From Myxococcaceae bacterium (GTDB lineage: Bacteria; Myxococcota; Myxococcia; Myxococcales; Myxococcaceae): a stretch of 64,000 bases of DNA. Under the pieces are notes generated by a model that worked only from the letters and a program-made list of their open reading frames with translations, did no database searches and was not told where the DNA came from. Below are positions 56,722 to 63,893 of this stretch, piece by piece. The DNA lies in contig SECN01000023.1 in assembly GCA_004173515.1 (NCBI GenBank), positions 1 to 64,000 on the forward strand. Reading direction: 5' to 3'. Position 1 is the stretch's first letter; every line of letters starts with the position of its first letter. Both the position numbers and the translations under genes were made by a program.

Positions 56722-56895
56722 GCGGAGGGGCCGCCGTGTCGTCCCGGCGTGGAGGATCCCGTGGACCGGGGCCTCCAACGTGGGCCCGGGTGTGCCTTGC
56801 CTCAACCCGTCTGGAGGTAAGGGCTCCTGCCCTCCAGCGGACACGTCCCACGTGGGCGGAGGTGGGCGTCCGCCGAGATGCGAGGCGAGGTGTGC

Positions 56896-57750
56896 TCAAC
56901 GCCAGACGTCGGCGTGTTCCCGGGCGAAGGCTTCGAAGGTGCGCGGTGCCCGGCCGGTGACGCGCAGCACGGTGTCCGTCACGCGATCCTCGGCCCCGTC
57001 TCGAAGGGTGACGTCCAGGCCCGCGAGCAGGTCCGCGTAGGACTCCGGCATGCCCGTCCCCTCCTGGATGTGCCGGCGCACCTCCTCCCGGCTCGCATGC
57101 ACATGCCGGATGGGGCGGCCCGACACGCGGGACATCACCGCCGCGACGTCGTCGTAGCTCAGCGCCTGGGGGCCGGTGATGACGTGCGCGGTGTCATGGG
57201 AGGGCTCATCCGCGAGCGCCCGGACGCCGACCGCCGCGATGTCCGCCGCGTCCACGAACCCGACGCGCCCCTTGTCCGTGGAGGTCACCAGCGTGGCGTC
57301 GCGCCGGACGCTGGCCCCGTGCTGGTTCTGGGGGTTGGAGAAGTTCTGCATGAACCACGACGGTTGCAGCACGCTCCACTCCGGTGCGTGCTCGCGCACG
57401 AAGCGGTGCACCTGTCCCAGTCCCGGGCTTCCCTCCGCGATGGCGGAGGCGCTGAGCAGGACGATGCGCCGCACGCCCCTGGCCAGCGCGCGTTCGATGA
57501 ACGGATTCATGAGGAGGGACGGGTTCACATTCAGCGGGGGTAGCAGCAGGTACATCCTGTCCACGCCGTCCACCGCGGGTTCGTGCGTGGTGGGGTCCGC
57601 CCAGTCGAAGCGGACATGGTCGGCGGAGGGGAACGGTGGTGTCGCGCTCCGCGTGGCGGTCCGCACCCGGAACCCTTCGGAGGCCAGTGCTTCCGCGATG
57701 GGCCGTCCCGTGTTGCCGGAGGCGCCGGTGACGAGGATGCGCGGCTTCAT
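56896..57750 (-). CDS. NmrA/SDR-like NAD(P)-binding protein
   Basis: 284 residues from ATG 57750 with AAGGAG 6 nt upstream. Atypical-SDR Rossmann motif ILVTGASGNTGRPIAEAL with TATRS at beta2, DGVDRMYLLLPPL, VLQPSWFMQNFSN (the NmrA-like P-S-W-F-M-x-N) and VGFVDAADIAAVGV. Related to NAD(P)H:quinone reductase (QorB-like) and NmrA redox sensors. It overlaps the SnoaL-like gene by 4 nt (ATGA), forming a two-gene operon divergent from an AraC regulator. Confidence 0.87.
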   Translation of the reverse strand: MKPRILVTGASGNTGRPIAEALASEGFRVRTATRSATPPFPSADHVRFDWADPTTHEPAVDGVDRMYLLLPPLNVNPSLLMNPFIERALARGVRRIVLLSASAIAEGSPGLGQVHRFVREHAPEWSVLQPSWFMQNFSNPQNQHGASVRRDATLVTSTDKGRVGFVDAADIAAVGVRALADEPSHDTAHVITGPQALSYDDVAAVMSRVSGRPIRHVHASREEVRRHIQEGTGMPESYADLLAGLDVTLRDGAEDRVTDTVLRVTGRAPRTFEAFAREHADVWR

Positions 57751-58175
57751 GCGAGCTCCTTGCCGAAGGTTCCCGACGGCGCGGCCAGGGGGTTCCAGTA
57801 CTCGCGGTAGCGGACGATGCGCCCCTCGCGCAGGTGCAGGCGCATCACGTAGTCCTGTTCGTAGTGGAAGTGTGACGGCAGCAACGTCGCCGAGCCGTGG
57901 ACCTCCATCCATCCAATGTTCGGGTCGGTGGTCGGGTAGCGCTGGACGTCCGTGAAGGCGAGCCCCCGGAAGCGCTGGATGATGGGCACGAAGTAGGCCC
58001 GGATGGCTTTGATGCCCTCCAGGCGGGCAGGCATGCCGAGCGAAGGGGCGTAGGGGAACTCAACGACGGCGTCGTCGGCGAACAGGCTCAACCAGCGTTC
58101 GATGTCCGTGCCGATGAGCGCGAGGTGCGCGTCCATCATGCGGGTCAGGTCGGAGGTGGGATTTGCAAGGTCCAT
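57747..58175 (-). CDS. SnoaL-like/NTF2-fold protein
   Basis: 142 residues from ATG 58175, chosen because GGAG lies 6 nt upstream; an ATG 12 nt earlier has none. Cone-fold motifs: MMDAHLALIGTDIERWLSLF, DDAVVEFPYAPSLGMP, EGIKAIRAYFVPII, QDYVMRLHLREGRIVRYREY and WNPLAA, typical of SnoaL-like isomerases and ketosteroid-isomerase relatives. Cytoplasmic. First gene of the operon with the NmrA-like reductase, and the likely target of the divergent AraC regulator through the repeats at 58207-58265. Confidence 0.87.
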   Translation of the reverse strand: MDLANPTSDLTRMMDAHLALIGTDIERWLSLFADDAVVEFPYAPSLGMPARLEGIKAIRAYFVPIIQRFRGLAFTDVQRYPTTDPNIGWMEVHGSATLLPSHFHYEQDYVMRLHLREGRIVRYREYWNPLAAPSGTFGKELA

Positions 58176-58206
58176 GGGAAACTCCATCAACGGGGTGGAC
58201 CTGGAA

Positions 58207-58265
58207 TGTCACTGTCGCTATGGACGCTCAATGTCACTGCGTCCAAAAGAACTGTCAGAGCGTCC
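58207..58265. promoter_or_regulatory. Direct-repeat operator array in the SnoaL-operon/AraC divergent spacer
   Basis: Two 13-mers, TGTCACTGCGTCC (58232-58244) and TGTCAGAGCGTCC (58253-58265), match at 11 of 13 positions and are spaced 21 bp start to start, two helical turns, as in AraC half-sites. A third, partial copy TGTCACTGTCGCT begins at 58207. GGACGCTC (58222-58229) and GAGCGTCC (58258-58265) also form an inverted pair. Confidence 0.6.
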
Positions 58266-58269
58266 AGCG

Positions 58270-59235
58270 ATGCCGGATGAAAAGACCGATGTGGTCTCCG
58301 ATGTGCTGGAGACGCTGCGGTTCAAGACGCTGCTCTTCGGTCGCTTCGAAATGGGTGCGCCGTGGGCGCTGCGCCTGCCCCGCAAGGTCAATGCGTCCTT
58401 CTACGTGGTGGCGCGGGGAGGACTGCGCCTCCAGGTGGAGGGCGTAGCGCAACCGGTGTTCGTGTCCGCGGGTGACGTGGTGCTCCTGCCCCGCGCCACC
58501 GCCCATGTGCTGGATGACGGCACCCGGAAGGTTCCTCGCGACTTCATCTCCCCCGCGCAGCTCCGGGCCGCGTCGGGGACGACCGTCCGGCTGGGCGGGC
58601 CGGGCGCGACCACCACGTTGATCACCGGCTGCTTCCAGTTCGGCGTGGACCCCACGCACCCGTTGCTGCGGGCCTTCCCGCCCATCATCCACCTGTCCAC
58701 GCAGGAGTCCGGCAGGGCACCGCTGCTCGCCGCCACCGTGCAGCTCCTCTCCGCGGAGACCGCCGATCCAGGGCCTGGGAGCGCCCTCGTGGTCGGCCGT
58801 CTGGCGGACGTGCTGCTGGTGCAGGCGATGCGGGCCCAGGCGCGGCTCGCGCAGCCGGGGACGGCGGGGTGGAAGGCGCTGGCGGATCCGGCCATCGGGA
58901 ACGCGCTGGCCCTGATGCACGAACAGCCCGGAGCCCCCTGGACGGTGGAGCGGTTGGCCTCGGCGGTGGGCCTGTCGCGCTCCGGGTTCGCCGCGCGCTT
59001 CCATGCGCTGGTGGGGGAGACGCCCCTGCACTACCTGTCGAACTGGCGGATGACCCGCTCCGCGCGGTGGCTGCACGAATCCGACGACAGCCTGGAGGTC
59101 ATCGCGGAACGCGCGGGCTACGAAAGTGCTCCCGCCTTCAGCAAGGCCTTCAAGCGCCGCTGGGGCGTGGGCCCCGGGGCGTATCGCCGGACGCCCACGC
59201 TGCGTGAAACATCCCTGCCTTCGATTGACACATAG
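58270..59235 (+). CDS. AraC-family transcriptional regulator
   Basis: 321 residues from ATG 58270. An ATG at 58231 is open but lies inside the operator repeats, and its codons have A/T third positions. The N-terminal cupin (about 15-190) has ALRLPRKVNASFYVVARGGL and PVFVSAGDVVLLPRATAHVL. The C-terminal HTH pair (about 215-310) has VERLASAVGLSRSGFAARFH, TPLHYLSNWRMTRSARWLHE and IAERAGYESAPAFSKAFKRR. This is the cupin_6/AraC type, often controlling a divergent oxidoreductase. It probably binds the 21-bp repeats just upstream and may autoregulate. Confidence 0.9.
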   Translation: MPDEKTDVVSDVLETLRFKTLLFGRFEMGAPWALRLPRKVNASFYVVARGGLRLQVEGVAQPVFVSAGDVVLLPRATAHVLDDGTRKVPRDFISPAQLRAASGTTVRLGGPGATTTLITGCFQFGVDPTHPLLRAFPPIIHLSTQESGRAPLLAATVQLLSAETADPGPGSALVVGRLADVLLVQAMRAQARLAQPGTAGWKALADPAIGNALALMHEQPGAPWTVERLASAVGLSRSGFAARFHALVGETPLHYLSNWRMTRSARWLHESDDSLEVIAERAGYESAPAFSKAFKRRWGVGPGAYRRTPTLRETSLPSIDT

Positions 59236-59254
59236 GTCTTTAAATCAAGATAAT
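59225..59254 (+). promoter_or_regulatory. Near-consensus sigma-70 promoter of the GH26 gene
   Basis: TTGACA (59225-59230), 18-nt A/T-rich spacer, GATAAT (59249-59254, 5 of 6 with TATAAT). The predicted start near 59261 leaves a leader of about 31 nt to ATG 59292. It stands out as an A/T island. Confidence 0.75.
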
Positions 59255-59291
59255 CTGGAAATACCTCCTTTCTCTTCAGGAGCCTTCCAGC

Positions 59292-60668
59292 ATGCATGCA
59301 GGTCTCAAGCGGTTCGTCGTCTCCCTCACCACTTCACTGGCCGCGGTGTCCACGGTGTGTGCCGCGTCCGCCTTCGCGGCGGTTCCGCTGACGGGCGTGT
59401 ACCGGGGCGAGGTGTATTCGCAGCCGAACACCGTGAACGCGTACTCCACCTGGCTGGGCTACGACGTGAAGATGGGCCAGGGGCATCAGGCCAAGGACAG
59501 CTGGGGCAACATCGAGAACCCGGGCTGGCAGTTGGGTGCGTGGCGCACCTGGGTGAAGGCGAAGGCGGGCCGGCGGTTCAACTATTCGGTGGCCATGTAC
59601 CCCAGCGGGCAGGGCAACCTCGCGTCGTGCGCGGCGGGTGCGTACGACCAGCGCTTCAAGAACCTGGCGTCGAACCTGGTGGCGTACGAGCTCCAGGGCA
59701 CCATCCTCCGGTTGGGCTGGGAGTTCAGTGGCAACTGGATGCCCTGGTACTCGGGCAATGGGCAGCAGGCGAACTTCGCGGGCTGTTTCCGTCGCATCGT
59801 GACGGCCATGCGCACGCAGCAGCCGAACGCCGGGTTCGAGTTCGACTGGAATCCCAACTACGACATCTCCGCGGCGGACCTGGCGGCGACGTATCCGGGG
59901 GATGCGTACGTCGACTACATCGGGTTGGACATGTACGACCAGGGCTGGAACGGGTCCTATCCGATTCCTGCGGGCTGCACCGGTTCGTGCGCGCTCACGC
60001 GCTGGCAGTCAATCTGGAACAGCCAGTTCGGTCCGGCGCTGACGAAGTTCAAGAACTTCGCCCAGTCCCATGGCAAGCGGTTGTCGGTGCCGGAGTGGGG
60101 CGTGAACGACGGCGCCACGATGGGGGGCGGTGACGACACGTACTACGTGCAGCAGATGCTGGCGTTCATCTTCAACCCGGCGAACAACGTGGGCTACCAC
60201 TCGTACTTCGACATCCAGGCGAGCGACGGCCACCACCAGTTGTCCAACGCGGACAACACCGGCGGCAACACCTTCGTCACCGAGTTCCCCAACGCCGCCG
60301 CGGTCTTCAAGAATTACTACGCGGGCCTGTCGCAGCCGGCGCAGTGGTCCAGCACGAAGGCGACGGTGAGCCCCACGTCGGTGGCGCGAGGCCAGTCGTT
60401 CAACGTGACGGGCACGGTCACGTCGCTCTCCGCGCAGACGGTGGTGGTGAAGTATGAGATCCGCAACGCGTCCACCACGGCGCTGGTGACGGACCGCTCA
60501 TACACGGCGCAGGCCTTCACGGCGGGGCAGATGCGCAACTACACGTCCGCGTTCATCATCCCCACGTCGCTGAGCGCGGGCACCTACCGCGTGGACACGC
60601 TGGTGTTCACGGCGGACTGGACCCAGACGCTGCTGTACCGCAACGACACGACGTTCACCGCGAACTGA
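59292..60668 (+). CDS. Secreted glycoside hydrolase family 26 (mannanase-like) with C-terminal accessory domain
   Basis: 458 residues. Sec signal ending at AFAA. The GH26-type barrel (about 35-345) has the acid/base Glu144 in RLGWEFSGNWMPWY and the nucleophile Glu268 in LSVPEWGVNDG, plus GFEFDWNPNYD and YVDYIGLDMYDQGW. Residues about 355-458 form a beta-sandwich accessory domain (TVSPTSVARGQSFNVTGTVT). GH26 enzymes cut beta-mannan or related beta-glycans outside the cell. Distinctive codon bias is not seen. A strong promoter lies immediately upstream and a weak hairpin downstream. Confidence 0.85.
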   Translation: MHAGLKRFVVSLTTSLAAVSTVCAASAFAAVPLTGVYRGEVYSQPNTVNAYSTWLGYDVKMGQGHQAKDSWGNIENPGWQLGAWRTWVKAKAGRRFNYSVAMYPSGQGNLASCAAGAYDQRFKNLASNLVAYELQGTILRLGWEFSGNWMPWYSGNGQQANFAGCFRRIVTAMRTQQPNAGFEFDWNPNYDISAADLAATYPGDAYVDYIGLDMYDQGWNGSYPIPAGCTGSCALTRWQSIWNSQFGPALTKFKNFAQSHGKRLSVPEWGVNDGATMGGGDDTYYVQQMLAFIFNPANNVGYHSYFDIQASDGHHQLSNADNTGGNTFVTEFPNAAAVFKNYYAGLSQPAQWSSTKATVSPTSVARGQSFNVTGTVTSLSAQTVVVKYEIRNASTTALVTDRSYTAQAFTAGQMRNYTSAFIIPTSLSAGTYRVDTLVFTADWTQTLLYRNDTTFTAN

Positions 60669-60681
60669 GCCGGTGACCCAG

Positions 60682-60713
60682 GGACCGCTGGAGGATGCAG
60701 CCGCCGGCGGTCC
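60682..60713 (+). terminator. Weak hairpin after the GH26 gene
   Basis: GGACCGC/GCGGTCC with an 18-nt interior, 14 nt past the stop; no T-tract. Confidence 0.35.
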
Positions 60714-60783
60714 AGGGCAATGTCAATCGTGCTATGCTGGCGTCATGCCGCCAATGTGTGTGGGGGCGTGAAAGGGCGCTCGC

Positions 60784-61167
60784 GTGCTCGCGGTCACTGG
60801 CATGGGGATGGTGTCAGCGCTGGGCCTGGGCGTGGAGGGCAGTTGCGCCGCCAGCCGCGCGGGCATCCTGCGCATTTCGCCCCTGGACGAGGTCTCCGTC
60901 TATGACGAGTCGGCCCAGCAGACGGAGCCCGCCCGCGGGCACACGATTCCCATGGTGTCGGAGGGGTTCACGGGGCTCGGTCGGCTGACCGCGCTGGCGT
61001 GCGCGGGGCTGAGGGACCTGGCTCGGCATACCCCCTGGGAGGGATTGTCGCGCTGCGGGCTCTACCTCGCGCTGTCCAATGACTTCCATCGGAGGTTGCT
61101 CGCTGTACAAGAAGTGAATAGGTACAACGGGAGTTGGAAATGTCCTCGTCCCCCGGTGCGGGAGTGA
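60784..61167 (+). pseudogene. Truncated beta-ketoacyl-synthase-like gene of a polymorphic-toxin/T6SS-type locus
   Basis: GTG start at 60784. About 105 codons match the N-terminus of ketoacyl-synthase-like proteins (AVTGMGMVSALGLGVEGSCA, GFTGLGRLTALACAGLRDLA, RCGLYLALSNDFHRRLLAVQ), which in myxobacteria sit upstream of toxin/immunity genes. Coding character stops after LLAVQE near 61110; the last 18 or so codons (VNRYNGSWKCPRPPVRE) run through the ribosome site of the next gene and look accidental. The catalytic Cys/His/His portion is missing. Inferred: a deletion fused its 5' end to the immunity genes. Confidence 0.6.
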
Positions 61168-61751
61168 ACACATATTTCATGCTGATGAGCGATGTGCTTG
61201 ATGGGTACTGCGCCATCTTCAAGAGGCCGGAGGGCATGCGCGACATCCACAAGCCCGGCCTCGGAGTGCGCATGGGGGATGCCTACCCGCCTGGGTTGCG
61301 CTTCCAGATGGCCAAGGAGGAGAAGGGGTTGAAGATTGCCGACATCATCCCCAATGCACTCGGTTATCTCATGGTCTCATCGAGGATGAAGGGGCTTCTG
61401 GAGCAACATGCTGGGATTGAGATTGAATTTCTTCCTTTTACGCTCCTCAATCACCGTGGGCGCGTTGCCCGCGAGGACTGCTTCATCGCCAATCTCATTG
61501 GAACCCAGGATTGCGTGGACATGGCTCGAAGCGAAGGCGATGCGAGTGAGTTCAATCCCCGTCGCCTCGTGTTCGTGAGGCGCCTCGCCCTGGATGAGAA
61601 CAAGGTCGCACCCGAGGCCAAGCTCTTTCGCACGACGACGGTGCCGTCCATTCCCATCGTTCGCGGAGATCTCAAGGACCTCTTCGAGAAGGAGGGCGTC
61701 ACGGGGCCGACCTTCTATCCCATGGGCGCCGAAGTGGCCTTGACTCCATGA
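61140..61751 (+). CDS. Imm11-family (DUF1629) immunity protein
   Basis: 203 residues from ATG 61140, with CGGGAG 6 nt upstream. Family motifs: GLKIADIIPNALGYLMVSSR, IEFLPFTLLNHRGRVAREDC, FIANLIGTQDCVDMARSEGD, RRLVFVRRLALDENKVAPEA and a C-terminal FVR/IVRGDLKDLFEKEGVTG. Imm11 proteins neutralise toxin domains, often AHH-type nucleases, in contact-dependent or secreted polymorphic toxin systems. No toxin gene is next to it; upstream is the truncated ketoacyl-synthase-like gene. Codon use is less GC-biased than housekeeping neighbours. ATGA overlap with the next gene. Confidence 0.78.
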   Translation: MSSSPGAGVNTYFMLMSDVLDGYCAIFKRPEGMRDIHKPGLGVRMGDAYPPGLRFQMAKEEKGLKIADIIPNALGYLMVSSRMKGLLEQHAGIEIEFLPFTLLNHRGRVAREDCFIANLIGTQDCVDMARSEGDASEFNPRRLVFVRRLALDENKVAPEAKLFRTTTVPSIPIVRGDLKDLFEKEGVTGPTFYPMGAEVALTP

Positions 61752-62542
61752 GTCACGACTACGTCGAGATCGCGCGCCACAATCAATCCCTGCTCCTCGC
61801 TGAAACGCTGGAAGCCCTCGCGCACTCCCAGGAGCCGCCGGCCGAACTCTTCTCGAACGCCGCCGTGTGCTACCGGGTGCTGGCGCTCTGCACCCTGCTT
61901 CAAGATGCGGACATGGAAGGCTTCGCCAACCTCCTCTGCAAGGCCGGGCAGGCACGACTCGCCTTCCTGGAGCGTGCCGCGCAAGGGGCACAGCGCTACG
62001 CGCCGGGTTTCTTGATCGCCAGTGACACCTGTGGCTTCAGTGACGCGCTGGCTTCGGGTGACCTGGACACGGCTCGCGCCATCGCCCGACTCTCCCCTGT
62101 GCGACATGCCCAGGACCTGGAATACGAGGAGGATTTTCTCTTCTCCCGCTTCCTGCACCTCTGGGTGCTCGCTCCCCGTGACATCGCTGGATTGGAACTG
62201 GCGCTGGAGCGCTGGGCGTCCGTGGTGGAAGAGGGCGACCCGGACATGCGATTGCACGTCTGCCGTGAGCTGATGGAGAAGAACCCGGACCGCTTCTCCC
62301 AGGCGATCCAGTCGCTCGTGACCGAGCGCAGGCGTGAGTATCGCGCCTATCGCAAGCAGCTCGACTTCGACGAGGAGGTCGCGGCGACGACGGGGAAGGT
62401 CTACCTCGACGGACTGGCGCTCCTGCGGCTCGCCGAACTGGAAGGACTGGGGCCCCTGCCTGCATTCGAGATGCTCCCCGAACTCGCGAGAATCCCTCTG
62501 GGAACACCGCTGCCTGGGCCGCAGGCCTGGCGGGCGGGATGA
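61748..62542 (+). CDS. Imm49-family immunity protein
   Basis: 264 residues, ATGA-coupled to the Imm11 gene. All-helical, with the Imm49-like C-terminal signature ERRREYRAYRKQLDFDEEVA and TGKVYLDGLALLRLAELEGL followed by ELARIPLG. Inferred partner of a now-absent toxin, either acting with the Imm11 protein against one toxin or guarding against a second. Convergent, 3 bp from the next gene. Confidence 0.75.
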   Translation: MSHDYVEIARHNQSLLLAETLEALAHSQEPPAELFSNAAVCYRVLALCTLLQDADMEGFANLLCKAGQARLAFLERAAQGAQRYAPGFLIASDTCGFSDALASGDLDTARAIARLSPVRHAQDLEYEEDFLFSRFLHLWVLAPRDIAGLELALERWASVVEEGDPDMRLHVCRELMEKNPDRFSQAIQSLVTERRREYRAYRKQLDFDEEVAATTGKVYLDGLALLRLAELEGLGPLPAFEMLPELARIPLGTPLPGPQAWRAG

Positions 62543-62545
62543 GTC

Positions 62546-63007
62546 TCAGTTCGGAAACGACACGGCCTGCTCCAGGCCCTCGCTCCATTCCAGCAGGCAG
62601 GATGCGTCCACCAGGAACGTGACCTCGATGCGGTTGCTCGGGCAGGAGTAGTAGAGGGTGAAGGCAGGCTTCCAGAGGCTGGCGCTCGTGTCGGTGCGGT
62701 GCGCGACTTCGAAGGTGAGGGTAACGTCGCGCCAGTCCAGGTTCACGCTGAACTCCTCCTGGTCGACCTGCCATTGTCGGAGGGCCCGGAGCAGGGCGTT
62801 GAAGCGCTCTCGGGGCACGACGACCTGTGGCAGTCGGATGTCGAAGTCGTCGACCACTTCGTCGAACTTGGAGACATCCCTGCGGAACGCAGTTCCCGTG
62901 CTTCGCAACTCCAGGAGCAGGCAGGGTTCTCCATCGAGAACCATGCTCCGGCGGATGCTCCCCACCAGGGCTTTGTAGCCAGCGTTCGAGGGAAGGCGGA
63001 AGTTCAT
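62546..63007 (-). CDS. Hypothetical protein, possibly a third immunity-type protein
   Basis: 153 residues from ATG 63007 (a GTG 6 nt upstream is possible). Alternating strands: SMVLDGEPCLLLELRSTGTA, DDFDIRLPQVVVPRERFNAL, EEFSVNLDWRDVTLTFEVAH and FTLYYSCPSNRIEVTFLVDA. The small beta-rich cytoplasmic fold and the position beside two immunity genes suggest a related (WapI-like) role, but the family is not certain. Confidence 0.5.
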   Translation of the reverse strand: MNFRLPSNAGYKALVGSIRRSMVLDGEPCLLLELRSTGTAFRRDVSKFDEVVDDFDIRLPQVVVPRERFNALLRALRQWQVDQEEFSVNLDWRDVTLTFEVAHRTDTSASLWKPAFTLYYSCPSNRIEVTFLVDASCLLEWSEGLEQAVSFPN

Positions 63008-63032
63008 GGGCACGTGCGTGCCGTGACGATCC

Positions 63033-63240
63033 TCACGGAGCGGGACTGACGGGCGTCACCAGCACGCGCACCGCTTCGACGACCGACCGGCGTCGCCTGC
63101 GGAGCTCCGCCGGGCTCGGCGTCGTGGGGCCGGCACAATAGGAGCGCGGGAAGGACCAGGTCTTGGCGAGCGCCAGCAACTCGTCCGCCGCGAAGTGCTT
63201 CGTGACCGTGCCCTCGCGCTGGGCCCGGGTGATGGCCTCG
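63033..63240 (-). pseudogene. C-terminal remnant of a TetR-family regulator
   Basis: Ends at TGA 63033. About 65 codons match a TetR C-terminal helix pair: AITRAQREGTVTKHFAADEL, LALAKTWSFP, and a terminal helix AELRRRRRSVVEAVRVLV. No HTH, and the frame loses sense at about 63240, where an oppositely oriented SDR fragment begins. The DNA-binding half has been lost. Confidence 0.55.
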
Positions 63241-63347
63241 CTGCCAGTGCTGCGGGCGCAGCGCTCCGGACACATCATCCGGGTGTCGTCCGTGGGTGGC
63301 GGCCTCTCCACGCCGGGGCTGGGGGCGTACCAGGCCGCGAAGTCGCG
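63236..63347 (+). pseudogene. Internal fragment of a short-chain dehydrogenase
   Basis: About 37 codons: LPVLRAQRSGHIIRVSSVGG followed by STPGLGAYQAAK. This is the classical SDR core with the catalytic Ser (VSS) and Tyr-x-x-x-Lys (YQAAK), lacking the Rossmann N-terminus and everything after the Lys. It ends where the GFA gene's 3' end begins (stop at 63348). Confidence 0.6.
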
Positions 63348-63722
63348 CTACCAGAGGTTGCGCCCGTCCAGGAACACCACGCGCACGGCGTCCAGGTTGA
63401 AGTCGTCGAACAGCCGCGAGTTGAGGCCCACCTTGAACCTGCCGGGTACGGCGGCGCCGTTCTCCCAGGCGGGCGTGTCCGTCCACGTGCCGCAACCACA
63501 GACCTGGCAGTGGTGGTGGGCGACGGGCGCGTTGCGGTCGTACGTGCCCACCTGCTCGCGGCTCGTGAACTTCACCTGCTCCGGGTCGTAGTAGGCCCAG
63601 AGCGGACCCCGCTTCGAGCAGAACGTGCAGTTGCAGCGGGTGACCTCCTTCGGTGGCGCCGTGACCTCGAACCGCGTCGCGCCGCAGTGACAGCTTCCCT
63701 TCAGGGGCGTGGTTTCGCTCAT
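63348..63722 (-). CDS. GFA/CENP-V family (glutathione-dependent formaldehyde-activating enzyme-like) protein
   Basis: 124 residues from ATG 63722 (MSETTPLKGSCHCGATRFEV). Zinc ligands: SCHCGA, RCNCTFCSKRGPLW and HHHCQVCGCGTW. The length fits the single-domain GFA family, whose members bind zinc and possibly glutathione adducts; true activity is rarely proven. The extra upstream frame lacks a start with ribosome site. Its last codons adjoin the SDR fragment, so the true C-terminus may have been altered by that junction. Confidence 0.85.
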   Translation of the reverse strand: MSETTPLKGSCHCGATRFEVTAPPKEVTRCNCTFCSKRGPLWAYYDPEQVKFTSREQVGTYDRNAPVAHHHCQVCGCGTWTDTPAWENGAAVPGRFKVGLNSRLFDDFNLDAVRVVFLDGRNLW

Positions 63723-63813
63723 CCCTCCATCATCCAGAAGCGAGCCCGCGCGGGGAGCGTGGGGTGGCCACTCTGTCCGTGCTTTGACGCTCGGCGCCCG
63801 GCGTCCGTCCGCC

Positions 63814-63862
63814 TTGACAGGGGCGGGGGGGCTGATGAGGATGCAAGTCATTATCAACTTGG
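63814..63862 (+). promoter_or_regulatory. Candidate promoter with Fur-like site
   Basis: TTGACA at 63814-63819, then a Fur-box-like element at about 63842-63857; on the minus strand it reads TGATAAT-G-ACTTGCA, matching the 7-1-7 Fur pattern well in one half and 4 of 7 in the other. It lies about 40 nt upstream of the gene at 63894. The -10 is weak. Confidence 0.4.
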
Positions 63863-63893
63863 AATCAGGAAGCCGGGACGTCGGGTGCCCACG

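Noticed and set aside
53815..56820. About 1000-codon open frame on the plus strand across mdtB/mdtA
   Set aside because: His/Arg/Gly/Ala-rich antisense shadow produced by high GC; no start context or family motif.
58231..58269. Earlier ATG for the AraC regulator at 58231
   Set aside because: It lies inside the operator repeats and its codons have A/T-rich third positions unlike the gene.
63163..63591. 142-codon plus-strand frame as an intact gene
   Set aside because: Only about 37 codons in the middle resemble an SDR; the rest is antisense to the TetR remnant and the GFA gene.
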